Below, in pieces: positions 8,539 to 16,596 of a DNA stretch of 36,240 bases. The stretch is taken from NCBI GenBank assembly GCA_015492295.1, contig WGFI01000037.1, positions 1 through 36,240 on the forward strand, written 5' to 3'. Within the stretch, counting starts at the first letter, position 1. Each line of letters starts with the position of its first letter. This DNA is from Caldifarciminota bacterium (lineage in GTDB: Bacteria > Hydrothermota > Hydrothermia > LBFQ01). The notes under the pieces were generated by a model. That model saw only the letters and a list, made by a program, of their open reading frames with translations, was not told where the DNA came from and did not search any database. The translations under genes were made by a program, and so were the position numbers.

Positions 8539-9684
8539 ATGAAGCTGCTTGAATACGCCTCAAAGGAGATATTTGATTCTTTTGGGATACCAACCCAGAA
8601 GGGTTTCATAGCGAGTTCAGTTGATGAAGTTGAAAGGGTGATTGATAAGTTGGAATATCCCGTTGTTATAAAGGCGCAGGTTCCCGTAGGTGGTAGGGGG
8701 AAAGCGGGTGGTGTTAAGCTGGCCAACACCAGAGAGGAGGCTTTGGAAAAAGCGAAAGAAATACTTTCGTTGAATATAAAAGGGATACCTGTGAAGAAGG
8801 TGCTCATTGCCAAGGCGGAAGAAATAGAGAAGGAATATTATGTAGGTATAACCTTGGATAGGAGATACTCAAAGCCGGTATTTATAACATCAAAGGAGGG
8901 TGGAGTTGATATTGAGGAGATAGCGAGAACGAAACCGGAGGCGTTAATAAAGAGGTATATTTCCGAGCCTTTAAGGCCGTTTGAAAGCAGAGAGTTGGCT
9001 TTTCAGGTTTTTGATGATCCAACCTTGGCGCTCCAAGCATCGGACATCTTTATGAAGCTTTCAAAGGTTTATTTCACCTTTGATTGTCAGCTCGCCGAGA
9101 TAAATCCCTTGGCCCTAACTCCATCTAAGGAATTAAAAGCGTTGGATGCTAAGATCATAGTTGATGATAACGCCCTTTATCGCCAAGGGGAAGTGGAGAA
9201 TCTCAGGTCAAAGGAATATGAAAATCCCGAGGAGGAGGAGGCGAAGGAGTTCGGTTTATCTTTTGTGAAACTCAACGGTAATATCGGGTGTATGGTCAAT
9301 GGCGCGGGATTGGCCATGGCGACTATGGATGTTATAAAGTTCTGGGGAGGAGAGCCTGCGAATTTCCTTGATGTTGGGGGATCTTCAAACCCTGAGAAGG
9401 TTAAAAAGGGAATGGAGATAATCCTCAGGGACAGGAATGTCAAATCCATATTCATAAACATATTCGGAGGTATAACGAGGTGTGATGATATAGCGAAGGG
9501 TCTCATAGAGGCCTTCGGTAGTATGAATATAAATGTCCCTGTGATCGTGAGACTTACGGGAACAAACGAAGATATTGCAAGGGAGATGCTTGAAAGGTCT
9601 GGACTTCCCATAAAAACTGCGAAAACCATGTCTGAGGGAGCGCGACTTGCGGTTTCACCTACACAAGAACATTTTCACCCTTAG
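8539..9684 (+). CDS. sucC: Succinyl-CoA ligase (ADP/GDP-forming) beta subunit
   Basis: SucC carries the nucleotide-binding ATP-grasp domain and part of the CoA-ligase active site of succinyl-CoA synthetase, which interconverts succinyl-CoA and succinate with substrate-level phosphorylation. The 381-residue length is normal. Visible landmarks are KLLEYASKEIF at the N-terminus, VVIKAQVPVGGRGKAGGVK in the ATP-grasp region, LAEINPLALT, DAKIIVDDNAL, NGAGLAMATMD, and the C-terminal SINIFGGITRCD and RLTGTN segments of the flavodoxin-like ligase domain. The partner gene sucD is not adjacent, unlike in most bacteria, where sucCD is an operon; it must lie elsewhere. Confidence 0.95.
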   Translation: MKLLEYASKEIFDSFGIPTQKGFIASSVDEVERVIDKLEYPVVIKAQVPVGGRGKAGGVKLANTREEALEKAKEILSLNIKGIPVKKVLIAKAEEIEKEYYVGITLDRRYSKPVFITSKEGGVDIEEIARTKPEALIKRYISEPLRPFESRELAFQVFDDPTLALQASDIFMKLSKVYFTFDCQLAEINPLALTPSKELKALDAKIIVDDNALYRQGEVENLRSKEYENPEEEEAKEFGLSFVKLNGNIGCMVNGAGLAMATMDVIKFWGGEPANFLDVGGSSNPEKVKKGMEIILRDRNVKSIFINIFGGITRCDDIAKGLIEAFGSMNINVPVIVRLTGTNEDIAREMLERSGLPIKTAKTMSEGARLAVSPTQEHFHP

Positions 9685-9687
9685 AAT
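9682..9687 (+). promoter_or_regulatory. -10 box TAGAAT upstream of HU leader ORF
   Basis: TAGAAT overlaps the sucC stop and ends 6 nt before an ATG at 9694 that opens an 18-codon ORF leading to the HU gene. By the pattern seen elsewhere in the window, transcription would start near that ATG. Confidence 0.45.
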
Positions 9688-9693
9688 ATTGGC

Positions 9694-9750
9694 ATGAAAT
9701 CAAGGGGGGCAGGGTATGAGAAGGCAAAAGGTAAAGAAAAAAGGAGGTGA
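9694..9750 (+). CDS. Possible 18-residue leader peptide upstream of HU
   Basis: The ORF encodes MKSRGAGYEKAKGKEKRR and stops at a TGA embedded in the HU Shine-Dalgarno sequence (AAGGAGGTGA), 3 nt before the HU ATG and in the same frame. Ribosomes finishing it would sit on the HU start, so translation could be coupled. It follows a -10 box by 6 nt, like other leaderless starts here. It could equally be ordinary 5' UTR that happens to be open; it is basic and has no database-recognisable features. Confidence 0.35.
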   Translation: MKSRGAGYEKAKGKEKRR

Positions 9751-9753
9751 GAT

Positions 9754-10050
9754 ATGGCAAAGGATTTCTTGACAAAGGCTGAGCTTGTTTCGCAAGTTGC
9801 TAAAAAGGCGGGCCTTAAAAAGGTGGATGCTGAGAAGGCTGTAAATGCCTTCATAGAGGTCGTCAAGGACAATCTCGGTAAGGGTAAAGGTGTCCGTCTC
9901 ATAGGCTTTGGAACCTTTGCGGTTCGTCAGAGGAAGGCTCGCAAGAGCAGGAACCCGAGAACGGGGGAACCCATAACCATACCCGCAACCAAAGTGCCCG
10001 CCTTTAAACCTAGCGCGTCTTTAAAGGCTCTTGTTGCTGGTAAAAAGTAA
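9754..10050 (+). CDS. hup: HU-family DNA-binding protein
   Basis: A 98-residue histone-like protein that bends and compacts DNA as a dimer. The N-terminal helices (LTKAELVSQVAKKAGLKKVDAE), the GFGTFAVRQRKARKSRNPRTGE arm region with the RNPxTG tip, and the closing VPAFKPSASLK are all canonical. Unusually for this window, it has a near-perfect Shine-Dalgarno sequence (AAAGGAGGTGA) 3 nt from the ATG and a short transcribed leader, as expected for a strongly translated gene. The next gene's possible TTG start lies inside its last codons. Confidence 0.95.
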   Translation: MAKDFLTKAELVSQVAKKAGLKKVDAEKAVNAFIEVVKDNLGKGKGVRLIGFGTFAVRQRKARKSRNPRTGEPITIPATKVPAFKPSASLKALVAGKK

Positions 10051-10603
10051 AATTTCTTGGTTTAGATCCCTGCCCCCCTTACTTCTATTATTTTTATCGT
10101 GCAATATATTCTCCTTACCGAACCCTCCCGAACCATCGTCTGAGAACCGTGAAATATTTCCCGATGAACCTTCAAAGGTCCTGCTGAATTTTAAAAACTC
10201 CCTTGAAATACTCTACGATAAGAACATCTATATGAACTGCTTCTCATCGGATTTTATGTTTTTCCCGGATCCTTCCCTACCCTACCCTTTGAATCAACCA
10301 TGGGACAAAGGTGAGGAGGATAATATAATATCAAACCTGATTTATTCCTTAGATTTCAGCATAACGAAACCCTCCTATGTGAATTACACTATAACCCAAT
10401 CCTCCGAATTCTCGGATAGCGCCTATATGAATGTGAATTTTGAGTTCAGATTCACTTTCAAGGATAGGGGGGAAAAGTTCGCCAAAAGCAATGCCGATAT
10501 ATTCATGAGGCGAAAGCTCGATGGGAGATGGGTTATAACTACTTGGAAGGATCATAAGTTAGATACTCTGTCTTTTGGGGAGTTAAAGTTTGAGTTCAGG
10601 TGA
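10031..10603 (+). CDS. Small secreted lipoprotein, unknown function
   Basis: A 190-residue protein beginning with a basic stretch, a Leu-rich segment and a lipobox LFLSC (Cys24), then a Pro-rich spacer. This predicts a lipoprotein anchored after signal peptidase II cleavage. The mature part has alternating acidic and aromatic segments ending in DGRWVITTWKDHKLD, reminiscent of small NTF2/SnoaL-like domains, but this is weak. No in-frame ATG precedes the signal region. The likely start is TTG at 10031 or 10034, inside the HU 3' end, implying co-transcription with HU. Its 3' end overlaps the convergent gene by 21 bp. Confidence 0.7.
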   Translation: MLLVKSKISWFRSLPPLLLLFLSCNIFSLPNPPEPSSENREIFPDEPSKVLLNFKNSLEILYDKNIYMNCFSSDFMFFPDPSLPYPLNQPWDKGEEDNIISNLIYSLDFSITKPSYVNYTITQSSEFSDSAYMNVNFEFRFTFKDRGEKFAKSNADIFMRRKLDGRWVITTWKDHKLDTLSFGELKFEFR

Positions 10604-11782
10604 AATGGATTCTTTCAATATTTCCACCCATTTATCGCTTTCTTCATCCAAAAAGCAGCCATAATCTAAGGATATATGCATATTGTTATGTAATCTCAAC
10701 AGAGGTAGTACTCTACTTTTTAAATCCCACACCATTCTATCCTTGTTTTTGGATCTCGGAAAAAGTACATGTTTGAATTGATACAAGGAATCCAAGGACT
10801 TGAAAGTTTTAACGAAGGCATAGCCTATCAGTATCTTCCTTCTTCTGCCAGGAGGTAATATTTTCTTGGAACCTTTATATAAGGCCAATTCCCCAGAAAA
10901 ATTCACCCATTCTTCGTTTCTTTTAAATTTATCCATCAACCACCAAAAGTGTTCCAATCCTTTGAGTTCTTTTGGTGTATCAAAACATGTCCCATCAATA
11001 TATCGCTTTACTAAGCGATAGATCGTATAAAGTAATCCGATCTTCGGAGATAACTCATAGCGTTCTTCCTCCAATAAATCCTTGTCCAGTAGGAAGCTTT
11101 GAAAAATTTTTGTGATAAGCCACATATGTTTATCCCCGACATTCTCCGACGAATTCTCTAAGATATGGAGATAAGAATGATTTTTCTCAAAGAGACCTTT
11201 GTAGGCTTGCAATAGTGACGCCGTTCTAAATAAACGATGCTGTCCCAAATCTTTAATTAATTCATCAATTTTCTTTAATGAATTTAGCTTCCCTCTGAAA
11301 ATGTCGTATATTAAAAGATCAAACTCCAAGATGGTTTTTTCAACATCGCTCAATCCATCCACATTTGGAAGATTGTAAGGTTTTGCGGAGTATCTTGCCA
11401 TTCTTAATTCGGAGAATATCCTACAAGATGTTTGTATGCTCTCGCATTCGTATGTCAATATCTTATGAGCGGTTGAAAAATCACCATAAAAATCCACGAG
11501 TATTTTCACCTTTGTATCCGGTCTTATAGAATCCGATGATATCAGCTTTTCAAGAAGTGCCGTATCCAGAGACAAGGTTGATATTATTACCGCGTAATCA
11601 ATGATACCTGCATTCAATTTTCCACCCATTCTAATAAACCGCTCAAACATAGCCCTTGCTTTGTTAATCTCATTTCGGTAAAGCAAAGCACCTATTAAGT
11701 TGGTTAAAACCTCTGGATTATTTGTCCTTAAAAACTCGCGAGTTGAAGATCTTATCCAATCGTCATTGGAAATCTCATTCAT
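10583..11782 (-). CDS. Helical-repeat (TPR-like) protein, unknown function
   Basis: A 399-residue protein without signal peptide or membrane segment, made almost entirely of predicted amphipathic helices. The N-terminus has a TPR-like pair (VLTNLIGALLYRNEINKARAMFERFI). I recognise no enzyme motif. It is the last gene of the tRNA-Gln-gatC-folE operon, 4 bp after the beta-barrel gene, with a weak AGGGGA as RBS. It may be a scaffold or partner of the outer-membrane protein encoded just before it, but that is inference from adjacency only. Its G+C is low, around a third to 40%. Confidence 0.7.
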   Translation of the reverse strand: MNEISNDDWIRSSTREFLRTNNPEVLTNLIGALLYRNEINKARAMFERFIRMGGKLNAGIIDYAVIISTLSLDTALLEKLISSDSIRPDTKVKILVDFYGDFSTAHKILTYECESIQTSCRIFSELRMARYSAKPYNLPNVDGLSDVEKTILEFDLLIYDIFRGKLNSLKKIDELIKDLGQHRLFRTASLLQAYKGLFEKNHSYLHILENSSENVGDKHMWLITKIFQSFLLDKDLLEEERYELSPKIGLLYTIYRLVKRYIDGTCFDTPKELKGLEHFWWLMDKFKRNEEWVNFSGELALYKGSKKILPPGRRRKILIGYAFVKTFKSLDSLYQFKHVLFPRSKNKDRMVWDLKSRVLPLLRLHNNMHISLDYGCFLDEESDKWVEILKESISPELKL

Positions 11783-11786
11783 AAAC

Positions 11787-12488
11787 TTAGAATCCCCTAA
11801 CCTTCAAGTTTATATATGGAACACCCTCGGCATCCCTGATTATTCCCGTGCGTTCAAAAGGTCTATATCCTAAGGATACCGTGAAATCGCCGTTTGTATT
11901 TCTAAATTCCAGACCGATTTTAAACTCCAAGGATGCGTATATTCTCCTGTAATTTCTGCTTAAAGCGAGAAACGAGTACGCATCCATAAAGAGATTTATG
12001 TCCTTTCCAAGTTGGCGAGATAACCTTTTGAAAACTTTCAAATCCGTACTCCAATCCGTTCCACGCGAAAGAAACTGCCACTTATCACTATGAATATACT
12101 GAGCTACGGAAATTTCAAAGTCCCTCTGCCTGAGGAGCAACCTAATGGCGTTCCAATATAAGGGTAGAGTATCAAGTTTATCTATGTAATGGAGACAGGG
12201 ATGTTCTATGAGAAGGTAGTAGGTTCCTTTGTCCGTTTCCTTAAAACCCCCTATCCAAACATAATAATCCGCGTATATTGGATCAAGCTGGATAGGACCC
12301 ACATCGTACCCCATCCATACCACGAAATCCCCACCTACGGTTATACCGTAATTTTCCCATTTGAAGATCTTCATATACCCACCTATATCGGCGACGGCGC
12401 TTTTATCCCTATATTTATAGGAAAACTTGGAAAAGCTCGCCCAAACTTCATGCTTCATATACACAAATCCAATGATTATGCCAGTCAT
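11787..12488 (-). CDS. Probable outer-membrane beta-barrel protein
   Basis: A 233-residue protein rich in alternating polar and aromatic residues typical of membrane beta strands (for example [49 protein letters not shown]). It ends in Phe (LKVRGF), as outer-membrane barrels do for BAM recognition. The N-terminus is only a short hydrophobic stretch ([10 protein letters not shown]), so the export signal is atypical or the true start differs. The ATG at 12488 overlaps the folE stop (ATGA) with GGGAGGAG just upstream, supporting this start. Function is unknown. It is co-transcribed with folE and gatC, with no evident link between the products. Confidence 0.65.
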   Translation of the reverse strand: MTGIIIGFVYMKHEVWASFSKFSYKYRDKSAVADIGGYMKIFKWENYGITVGGDFVVWMGYDVGPIQLDPIYADYYVWIGGFKETDKGTYYLLIEHPCLHYIDKLDTLPLYWNAIRLLLRQRDFEISVAQYIHSDKWQFLSRGTDWSTDLKVFKRLSRQLGKDINLFMDAYSFLALSRNYRRIYASLEFKIGLEFRNTNGDFTVSLGYRPFERTGIIRDAEGVPYINLKVRGF

Positions 12489-13048
12489 ATTCTCCTCCCT
12501 ATGTTATGTAAAAATTCCTCCCTTGTTCTAACATCCTTCTTAAACACGCCGAGCATCGCGCTCGTTATCATCTTACTCCTCGGTTTTCTAACCCCCCTCA
12601 TAACGGAGCATAAGTGTACAGCTTCTATAACGACCGCGACGCCGAGCGGATTTATGGCCTTATTTATGGTCTCCGCTATTTCAACGGTCATCTTTTCCTG
12701 TATCTGCAATCTCCTCGCGAACATATCAACTATCCGTGGGATCTTTGATAAACCTATGACCTTCTTGTCGGGTATGTACGCGACATGGGCAACGCCAAAG
12801 AATGGGAGCATGTGGTGTTCGCACATTGAATAAAAGTCTATGTTTTTCACGATAACCATCTCATCGTAATCCGCATCAAATATCGCCCCATTTAAAATCT
12901 CATCCAAGTTTTGAGAGTATCCGGAAAAGATCTCCTCAAACATCCTCGCCATCCTTTCGGGAGTTTTCCTCAGTCCTTCCCTTTCGGGATCCTCACCTAT
13001 CTCAAACAGAAGATTCCTTATGATATTCTCTATGTTTTTCCTATTCAT
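12485..13048 (-). CDS. folE: GTP cyclohydrolase I
   Basis: FolE converts GTP to dihydroneopterin triphosphate, the first step to folate, or to queuosine-type pterins. The 187-residue protein has the FolE fold: the N-terminal [19 protein letters not shown], the zinc site CEHH (Cys76, His79) with the later Cys147 in CSVMRG, and the [20 protein letters not shown] substrate region. Length is normal. The start shares one base with the gatC stop (TAATG), so the two are translationally coupled. An AGGAAG 6 nt upstream can act as RBS. Confidence 0.96.
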   Translation of the reverse strand: MNRKNIENIIRNLLFEIGEDPEREGLRKTPERMARMFEEIFSGYSQNLDEILNGAIFDADYDEMVIVKNIDFYSMCEHHMLPFFGVAHVAYIPDKKVIGLSKIPRIVDMFARRLQIQEKMTVEIAETINKAINPLGVAVVIEAVHLCSVMRGVRKPRSKMITSAMLGVFKKDVRTREEFLHNIGRRI

Positions 13049-13308
13049 TAAGTCTTCCTGCCTATGGGAGATACGAATCTCAGAAATCCTTCAAAACTTT
13101 CGGGAAAGTTTTTTCTCGGATCATCAAACTCCCAATTCCAAACCCTATCTTCCCTTAAATGTGTAGAACTTTCAAACGGAGAAAACAAGGGTTCAACATC
13201 AGGAACATTTTCCAAAACGCTCGCCCATTTAATTATACTTTCAATCTCTCTCTTCAAATCATCTTCAAACCTTATTTTTGCCAATTCTTCAAGAACCTTT
13301 ATATCCAA
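13048..13308 (-). CDS. gatC: Asp/Glu-tRNA amidotransferase subunit C
   Basis: GatC is the small scaffold that holds GatA and GatB together. GatCAB converts Glu-tRNA-Gln to Gln-tRNA-Gln (and Asp-tRNA-Asn to Asn-tRNA-Asn). The 86-residue protein has the family's first helix ([13 protein letters not shown]), the central [10 protein letters not shown] segment, LREDRVW, and a C-terminal [17 protein letters not shown] matching the conserved 'FFRVPRV' end. An open frame continues upstream through the tRNA, but that is not coding. The first usable start is TTG at 13308, directly adjacent to the tRNA-Gln 3' end, with no room for an RBS. gatA and gatB are not in the window. Confidence 0.85.
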   Translation of the reverse strand: MDIKVLEELAKIRFEDDLKREIESIIKWASVLENVPDVEPLFSPFESSTHLREDRVWNWEFDDPRKNFPESFEGFLRFVSPIGRKT

Positions 13309-13380
13309 CTGGGGCGGGAGGACTCGAACCTCCACTACCAGATCCAAAGTCTGGCGTCCTGCCAATTAGACGACGCCCCA
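13309..13380 (-). tRNA. tRNA-Gln (anticodon TTG)
   Basis: A 72-nt cloverleaf on the minus strand. The acceptor stem TGGGGCG pairs with CGCCCCA, with discriminator G. The D arm is GTC...GAC. The anticodon arm is CCAGA-CTTTGGA-TCTGG, giving anticodon TTG. The variable loop is 4 nt, and the T arm is GGAGG-TTCGAGT-CCTCC. CCA is not encoded. It is followed without gap by the gatC start codon and preceded by a TATAAT box about 16 nt upstream. Confidence 0.96.
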
Positions 13381-13396
13381 GTTTAATACAGCGTAT

Positions 13397-13402
13397 ATTA
13401 TA
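13397..13402 (-). promoter_or_regulatory. -10 box TATAAT of the tRNA-Gln-gatC-folE operon
   Basis: TATAAT on the minus strand lies 16 nt before the tRNA 5' end, giving a short leader of about 10 nt for RNase P removal. No strong -35 box is seen. Confidence 0.55.
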
Positions 13403-13414
13403 AGGCTGAAAGAT

Positions 13415-14977
13415 TTACAGCCTTTCCGATACCGATTTCCCTTGCATGAAGTACAACAGATAATCGGGACCTCCAGCCTTGGCATCGGTACCGGACATGT
13501 TGAACCCTCCGAAAGGATGAACCCCAACTATGGCACCCGTACATTTACGGTTTATATAAAGGTTCCCCACATGAAATTCCCTTTTAGCCTTGTATATCTT
13601 TTCCCTGCACTTGGTGAATACCGAACCTGTTAGACCGTACTCCGTTCCGTTGGCTATTTCAAGGGCCTCATCAAAGTCCTTAGATTTGATAACGGATAAT
13701 ACGGGGCCGAATATTTCCTCTTGGGCTATACGGGCCTTCGGAGATACATCCGTAAATATGGTGGGTTCCACATAGAAACCTTCATCGTAAATCCCACCCG
13801 TAAGTTTCCTCCCACCGATGGCCAAAGTACCTTCACCTTTACCTATTTCAATATAGTTCAGTATCTTCTTCTCGGCGCCGGAGTTTATAACGGGACCCAT
13901 AAACTTATTCTCCAGCGGATCCCCTATCTCTATCTTCTTCGTTTCCTCTATCACCGCTTCCAATACCTTATCATACACATCCTCAACTATTATGAGTCTT
14001 GAAGCTGCGGAGCACTTCTGTCCCTGATAACCATAGGCGGATACGACTATCTGCTTGGCTATAAAATCTATATCCTTATCATCTATATCGTTATCAACTA
14101 TTATAGCATCCTTACCTCCCATTTCGGCTATGACCCTCTTTAACCATTTCTGACCCTCTCTGACCTTTGCCGCTTCCTCGTATATCCATAATCCTACATC
14201 TTTTGATCCCGTAAAGGCTATCATCCTAATTCTCGGATGTTTTACCAAGTACCCTCCCAAGGAACTGCCGGGCCCCGGTAGGAAGTTTATAACTCCCTCT
14301 GGTAATCCCGCTTCTTCCATAAGTTCCATGAACTTGTATCCCATCATAGCCGAATCGGAGGCGGGTTTCAATATAACCGTATTTCCAGCGACAACGGCCG
14401 CCGTGGTCATACCCGTCAGAATCGCCAATGGGAAGTTCCAGGGAGGTATGACGGCTATAACACCCAAGGGTATATAAAAATATTCGTTGTTCTCACCTTT
14501 AATTGACGCGAGCTCCTGATTTCCTGCGAACTTTAACATCTGGTGAGCATAATAATCAAAGTAATCTATGGCTTCTGCAACATCCGCATCGGCCTCAACC
14601 CAGTTCTTCCCAACCTCATGAACCATCCACGCCGTAAATTCATGCTTCCTCCTTCTCAGAACCTCGGCGGCTTTAAAGAGAAAGCCCGCTCTTTCCTCGG
14701 GTGGAAATTTACTCCAAAACTCAAACGCCTTCCAAGCTTTCTCTATGGCTATTTCGGCCTCCTTTTCAGTGGCCTGATAAAACTCTGCAACCACCTGATC
14801 CTTATGAGCGGGATTGATTGATTTAAAGACATGATCCGTCTCATATCTCTTACCATCTATGATTATAGGATACCTTTTTCCGAGGTTATTTTTAACCCTT
14901 TCAATCTCCTTAATTAAAGCCTTCCTGTTATCCTCCACCGAAAAATCCGTTAATGGTTCGGGACTGAACTTCCTCAT
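13415..14977 (-). CDS. rocA: L-glutamate gamma-semialdehyde (1-pyrroline-5-carboxylate) dehydrogenase
   Basis: RocA oxidises glutamate semialdehyde/P5C to glutamate with NAD+, in proline and arginine catabolism. The 520-residue protein is a full ALDH with N181 in PPWNFPLAI, the NAD-binding FTGSKDVG loop, general base Glu285 in EMGGKDA and catalytic Cys322 in GQKCSAASR. The N-terminal extension (EPLTDFSVEDNRKALIKEIE) and the tail GGFNMSGTDAKAGGPDYLLYFMQ are characteristic of the P5C dehydrogenase branch. It is monocistronic, with its own -10 box 9 nt before the ATG. No proline dehydrogenase is nearby. Confidence 0.93.
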   Translation of the reverse strand: MRKFSPEPLTDFSVEDNRKALIKEIERVKNNLGKRYPIIIDGKRYETDHVFKSINPAHKDQVVAEFYQATEKEAEIAIEKAWKAFEFWSKFPPEERAGFLFKAAEVLRRRKHEFTAWMVHEVGKNWVEADADVAEAIDYFDYYAHQMLKFAGNQELASIKGENNEYFYIPLGVIAVIPPWNFPLAILTGMTTAAVVAGNTVILKPASDSAMMGYKFMELMEEAGLPEGVINFLPGPGSSLGGYLVKHPRIRMIAFTGSKDVGLWIYEEAAKVREGQKWLKRVIAEMGGKDAIIVDNDIDDKDIDFIAKQIVVSAYGYQGQKCSAASRLIIVEDVYDKVLEAVIEETKKIEIGDPLENKFMGPVINSGAEKKILNYIEIGKGEGTLAIGGRKLTGGIYDEGFYVEPTIFTDVSPKARIAQEEIFGPVLSVIKSKDFDEALEIANGTEYGLTGSVFTKCREKIYKAKREFHVGNLYINRKCTGAIVGVHPFGGFNMSGTDAKAGGPDYLLYFMQGKSVSERL

Positions 14978-14986
14978 AGGACGGGT

Positions 14987-14992
14987 ATTATA
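14987..14992 (-). promoter_or_regulatory. -10 box TATAAT, leaderless start of rocA
   Basis: On the minus strand TATAAT is followed by 9 nt (ACCCGTCCT) and the rocA ATG. There is no SD. A 20-bp palindrome lies about 43 bp further upstream. Confidence 0.65.
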
Positions 14993-15034
14993 CCGCTGAA
15001 CGAGTTTTCAAAAGATTTAAACGTTTAAGGAAAA

Positions 15035-15054
15035 TTGGCACAGATCTGTGCCAA
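15035..15054. promoter_or_regulatory. Perfect 20-bp palindrome between rocA and propeller gene
   Basis: TTGGCACAGATCTGTGCCAA is a perfect inverted repeat with no spacer, in the divergent intergenic region 15 to 60 bp from the two -10 boxes. Its size and symmetry suit a dimeric transcription factor. It lacks a U-run and is not positioned as a terminator for either gene, since both are transcribed away from it. Confidence 0.55.
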
Positions 15055-15083
15055 CCATATGTAAAACCATAATTTTCCAAAAT

Positions 15084-15089
15084 TAGAAT
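15084..15089 (+). promoter_or_regulatory. -10 box TAGAAT, leaderless start of propeller gene
   Basis: TAGAAT ends 7 nt before the ATG at 15097, with no SD between. Confidence 0.6.
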
Positions 15090-15096
15090 ATCAAGT

Positions 15097-16596
15097 ATGA
15101 AAGCTTACGCTTATATCTTCATTTACTTCATACCTGTATACCTGCAGGCGCAAATGTGCGGATTTCAAACCAGATGTGTTCCTCCATCAGGTTGGGCATT
15201 GGGTTCTTGGCAGATGTTTAATGGAACGCAGAGACATGCTGGAAGGCAGGCTATGAAAGGGAATTTTACGAGTGGAAGATACATCAAATGGTCATATACC
15301 ACCGGGGATTGGGTAAGCTCATCACCTATAATAGGGGATATTAATAACGATGATTCCACCGAGATAGTCGTTGGCAGTTATGATAGCAAAGTATATGCTT
15401 TACGCGGAATTGACGGTTCTGTGCTGTGGATTTATACCACTGGTGATACGGTATTTTCATCAGCCGCCATAGGAGATATAAACAACGATGGTAATATTGA
15501 GGTCGTAATAACCAGTAATGATAATAATGTATATGCCTTACGTGGTACCAACGGTTCGGCGATTTGGACATACACAACTGGGGGAATTTACTATCAATCA
15601 GCCGCTATAGGAGATATTAATAACGACGGGAATATAGAGGTTGTAATCACCTCCTCGGACAGTAATACTTACATTCTGCGCGGAACAGATGGATCCCTAA
15701 TTTGGTCTTTCAAAGCCAATGGACCGGTTGGATCATCGCCTGCTATTGGCGATATTAACAACGATGCTCAGATTGAAGTCGTTGTAAGCAGCAGGGACAA
15801 CTACGTCTATGCCTTGCGAGGCACGGACGGTTCTCTTATATGGTCTTATGGGACCGGGAATAATATACTCTCATCGCCGGTAATAGTAGATGTGAATGGG
15901 GATGGTTCAACGGAGATCATCGTGGGAAGTTTAGATGGTAGGATTTATGCTTTGCGAGGAACGGATGGGACCCTATTATGGCTTTCCAGCTATTTGCAAC
16001 CTATATGGTCTCCACCCACCATAGGTGATATTAACAACGATGGAAATATTGAAATCGTCGTTATCAATAGGAACGGATATTTGTATGCTTTGAGGGGAAC
16101 TGATGGTACAACTATCTGGTCATATTATTTAGGAGTTTCAATAACTTCTGTATTTCCTGTTATCGCCCTTGCGGACTTGGATCCATTATCCTCCGGTCTT
16201 GAAATTGTAGCAACTTCATTACATACTCCCACAAGTGTAATTTCATCAAGTGGATCATTATTGTGGCAGATGTCACCTGTTACGAGACAAAGATCCCTGA
16301 GTGTCGGAGATGTGGATAGTGATGAGTGCGTAGAAATAGTAGCAGTTGGTAAAGGTACCCCTATGGTGGCCGTTGTAGATGCCGCTAGCAACGATGGAGC
16401 ATGTGGTGTGTTGGGATTTGAGGATGAATTATCAACATTGGAAGGCTTAATCCCAACCTCGTACGGAACAGTAGAGATCTATGATATAAGAGGAGCATTG
16501 ATATTTAAGGGCAATTACGATGATTTTGAACACCAAAGAGCTGGTTTTTACTTCATAAAGGTCGGGAATAAGGTAAGGAAAATGTTGATACATTAG
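15097..16596 (+). CDS. Secreted beta-propeller protein with FG-GAP/PQQ-like repeats and C-terminal sorting domain
   Basis: A 499-residue protein with an N-terminal signal peptide (hydrophobic YAYIFIYFIPVYLQA). About eight repeats of roughly 45 residues follow, each built as W-S-Y-T-T-G, SSPAIGDINNDGNIEVVV, YALRGTDGS. The DINNDG loops match the calcium-binding FG-GAP/dockerin-like pattern, while the W...YALRGTDG part recalls PQQ propeller blades. The whole predicts a seven- or eight-bladed extracellular propeller. The last 70 residues (from GFEDELS) end in a strand pattern VEIYDIRG...AGFYFIKVGNKVRKMLIH, resembling type A sorting tails of type IX secretion. No enzyme motif is seen; a binding or adhesion role is plausible. 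The stop overlaps the convergent gene by 4 bp. Confidence 0.85.
   Translation: MKAYAYIFIYFIPVYLQAQMCGFQTRCVPPSGWALGSWQMFNGTQRHAGRQAMKGNFTSGRYIKWSYTTGDWVSSSPIIGDINNDDSTEIVVGSYDSKVYALRGIDGSVLWIYTTGDTVFSSAAIGDINNDGNIEVVITSNDNNVYALRGTNGSAIWTYTTGGIYYQSAAIGDINNDGNIEVVITSSDSNTYILRGTDGSLIWSFKANGPVGSSPAIGDINNDAQIEVVVSSRDNYVYALRGTDGSLIWSYGTGNNILSSPVIVDVNGDGSTEIIVGSLDGRIYALRGTDGTLLWLSSYLQPIWSPPTIGDINNDGNIEIVVINRNGYLYALRGTDGTTIWSYYLGVSITSVFPVIALADLDPLSSGLEIVATSLHTPTSVISSSGSLLWQMSPVTRQRSLSVGDVDSDECVEIVAVGKGTPMVAVVDAASNDGACGVLGFEDELSTLEGLIPTSYGTVEIYDIRGALIFKGNYDDFEHQRAGFYFIKVGNKVRKMLIH
15280..16130 (+). repeat. Tandem repeat of about 135-140 bp encoding propeller blades
   Basis: Within the propeller gene at least six similar units encode the SSPAIGDINNDGNIEVV and YALRGTDGS segments. 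Phrases such as 'ggagatat(t/a)aa(c/t)aacgatgg' recur at a spacing of about 138 bp. They are protein-coding duplications, diverged at third positions. Confidence 0.8.

Noticed and set aside
8539..9684. A sucCD operon
   Set aside because: The gene after sucC is HU, not sucD; no alpha subunit is in the window.
12189..12833. A 214-codon plus-strand ORF antisense to folE and the beta-barrel gene
   Set aside because: It has no domain, promoter or RBS and lies opposite folE, whose active-site motifs are complete; it is a shadow frame.
13309..13365. N-terminal extension of gatC through the tRNA
   Set aside because: These codons are the tRNA-Gln sequence read in frame; GatC homology begins only after the tRNA.
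15280..16130. Regular repeats resembling a CRISPR or satellite array
   Set aside because: The unit of about 138 bp is coding, diverged at third positions and encodes propeller blades; there are no short repeats with unique spacers. No CRISPR array was found anywhere in the window.
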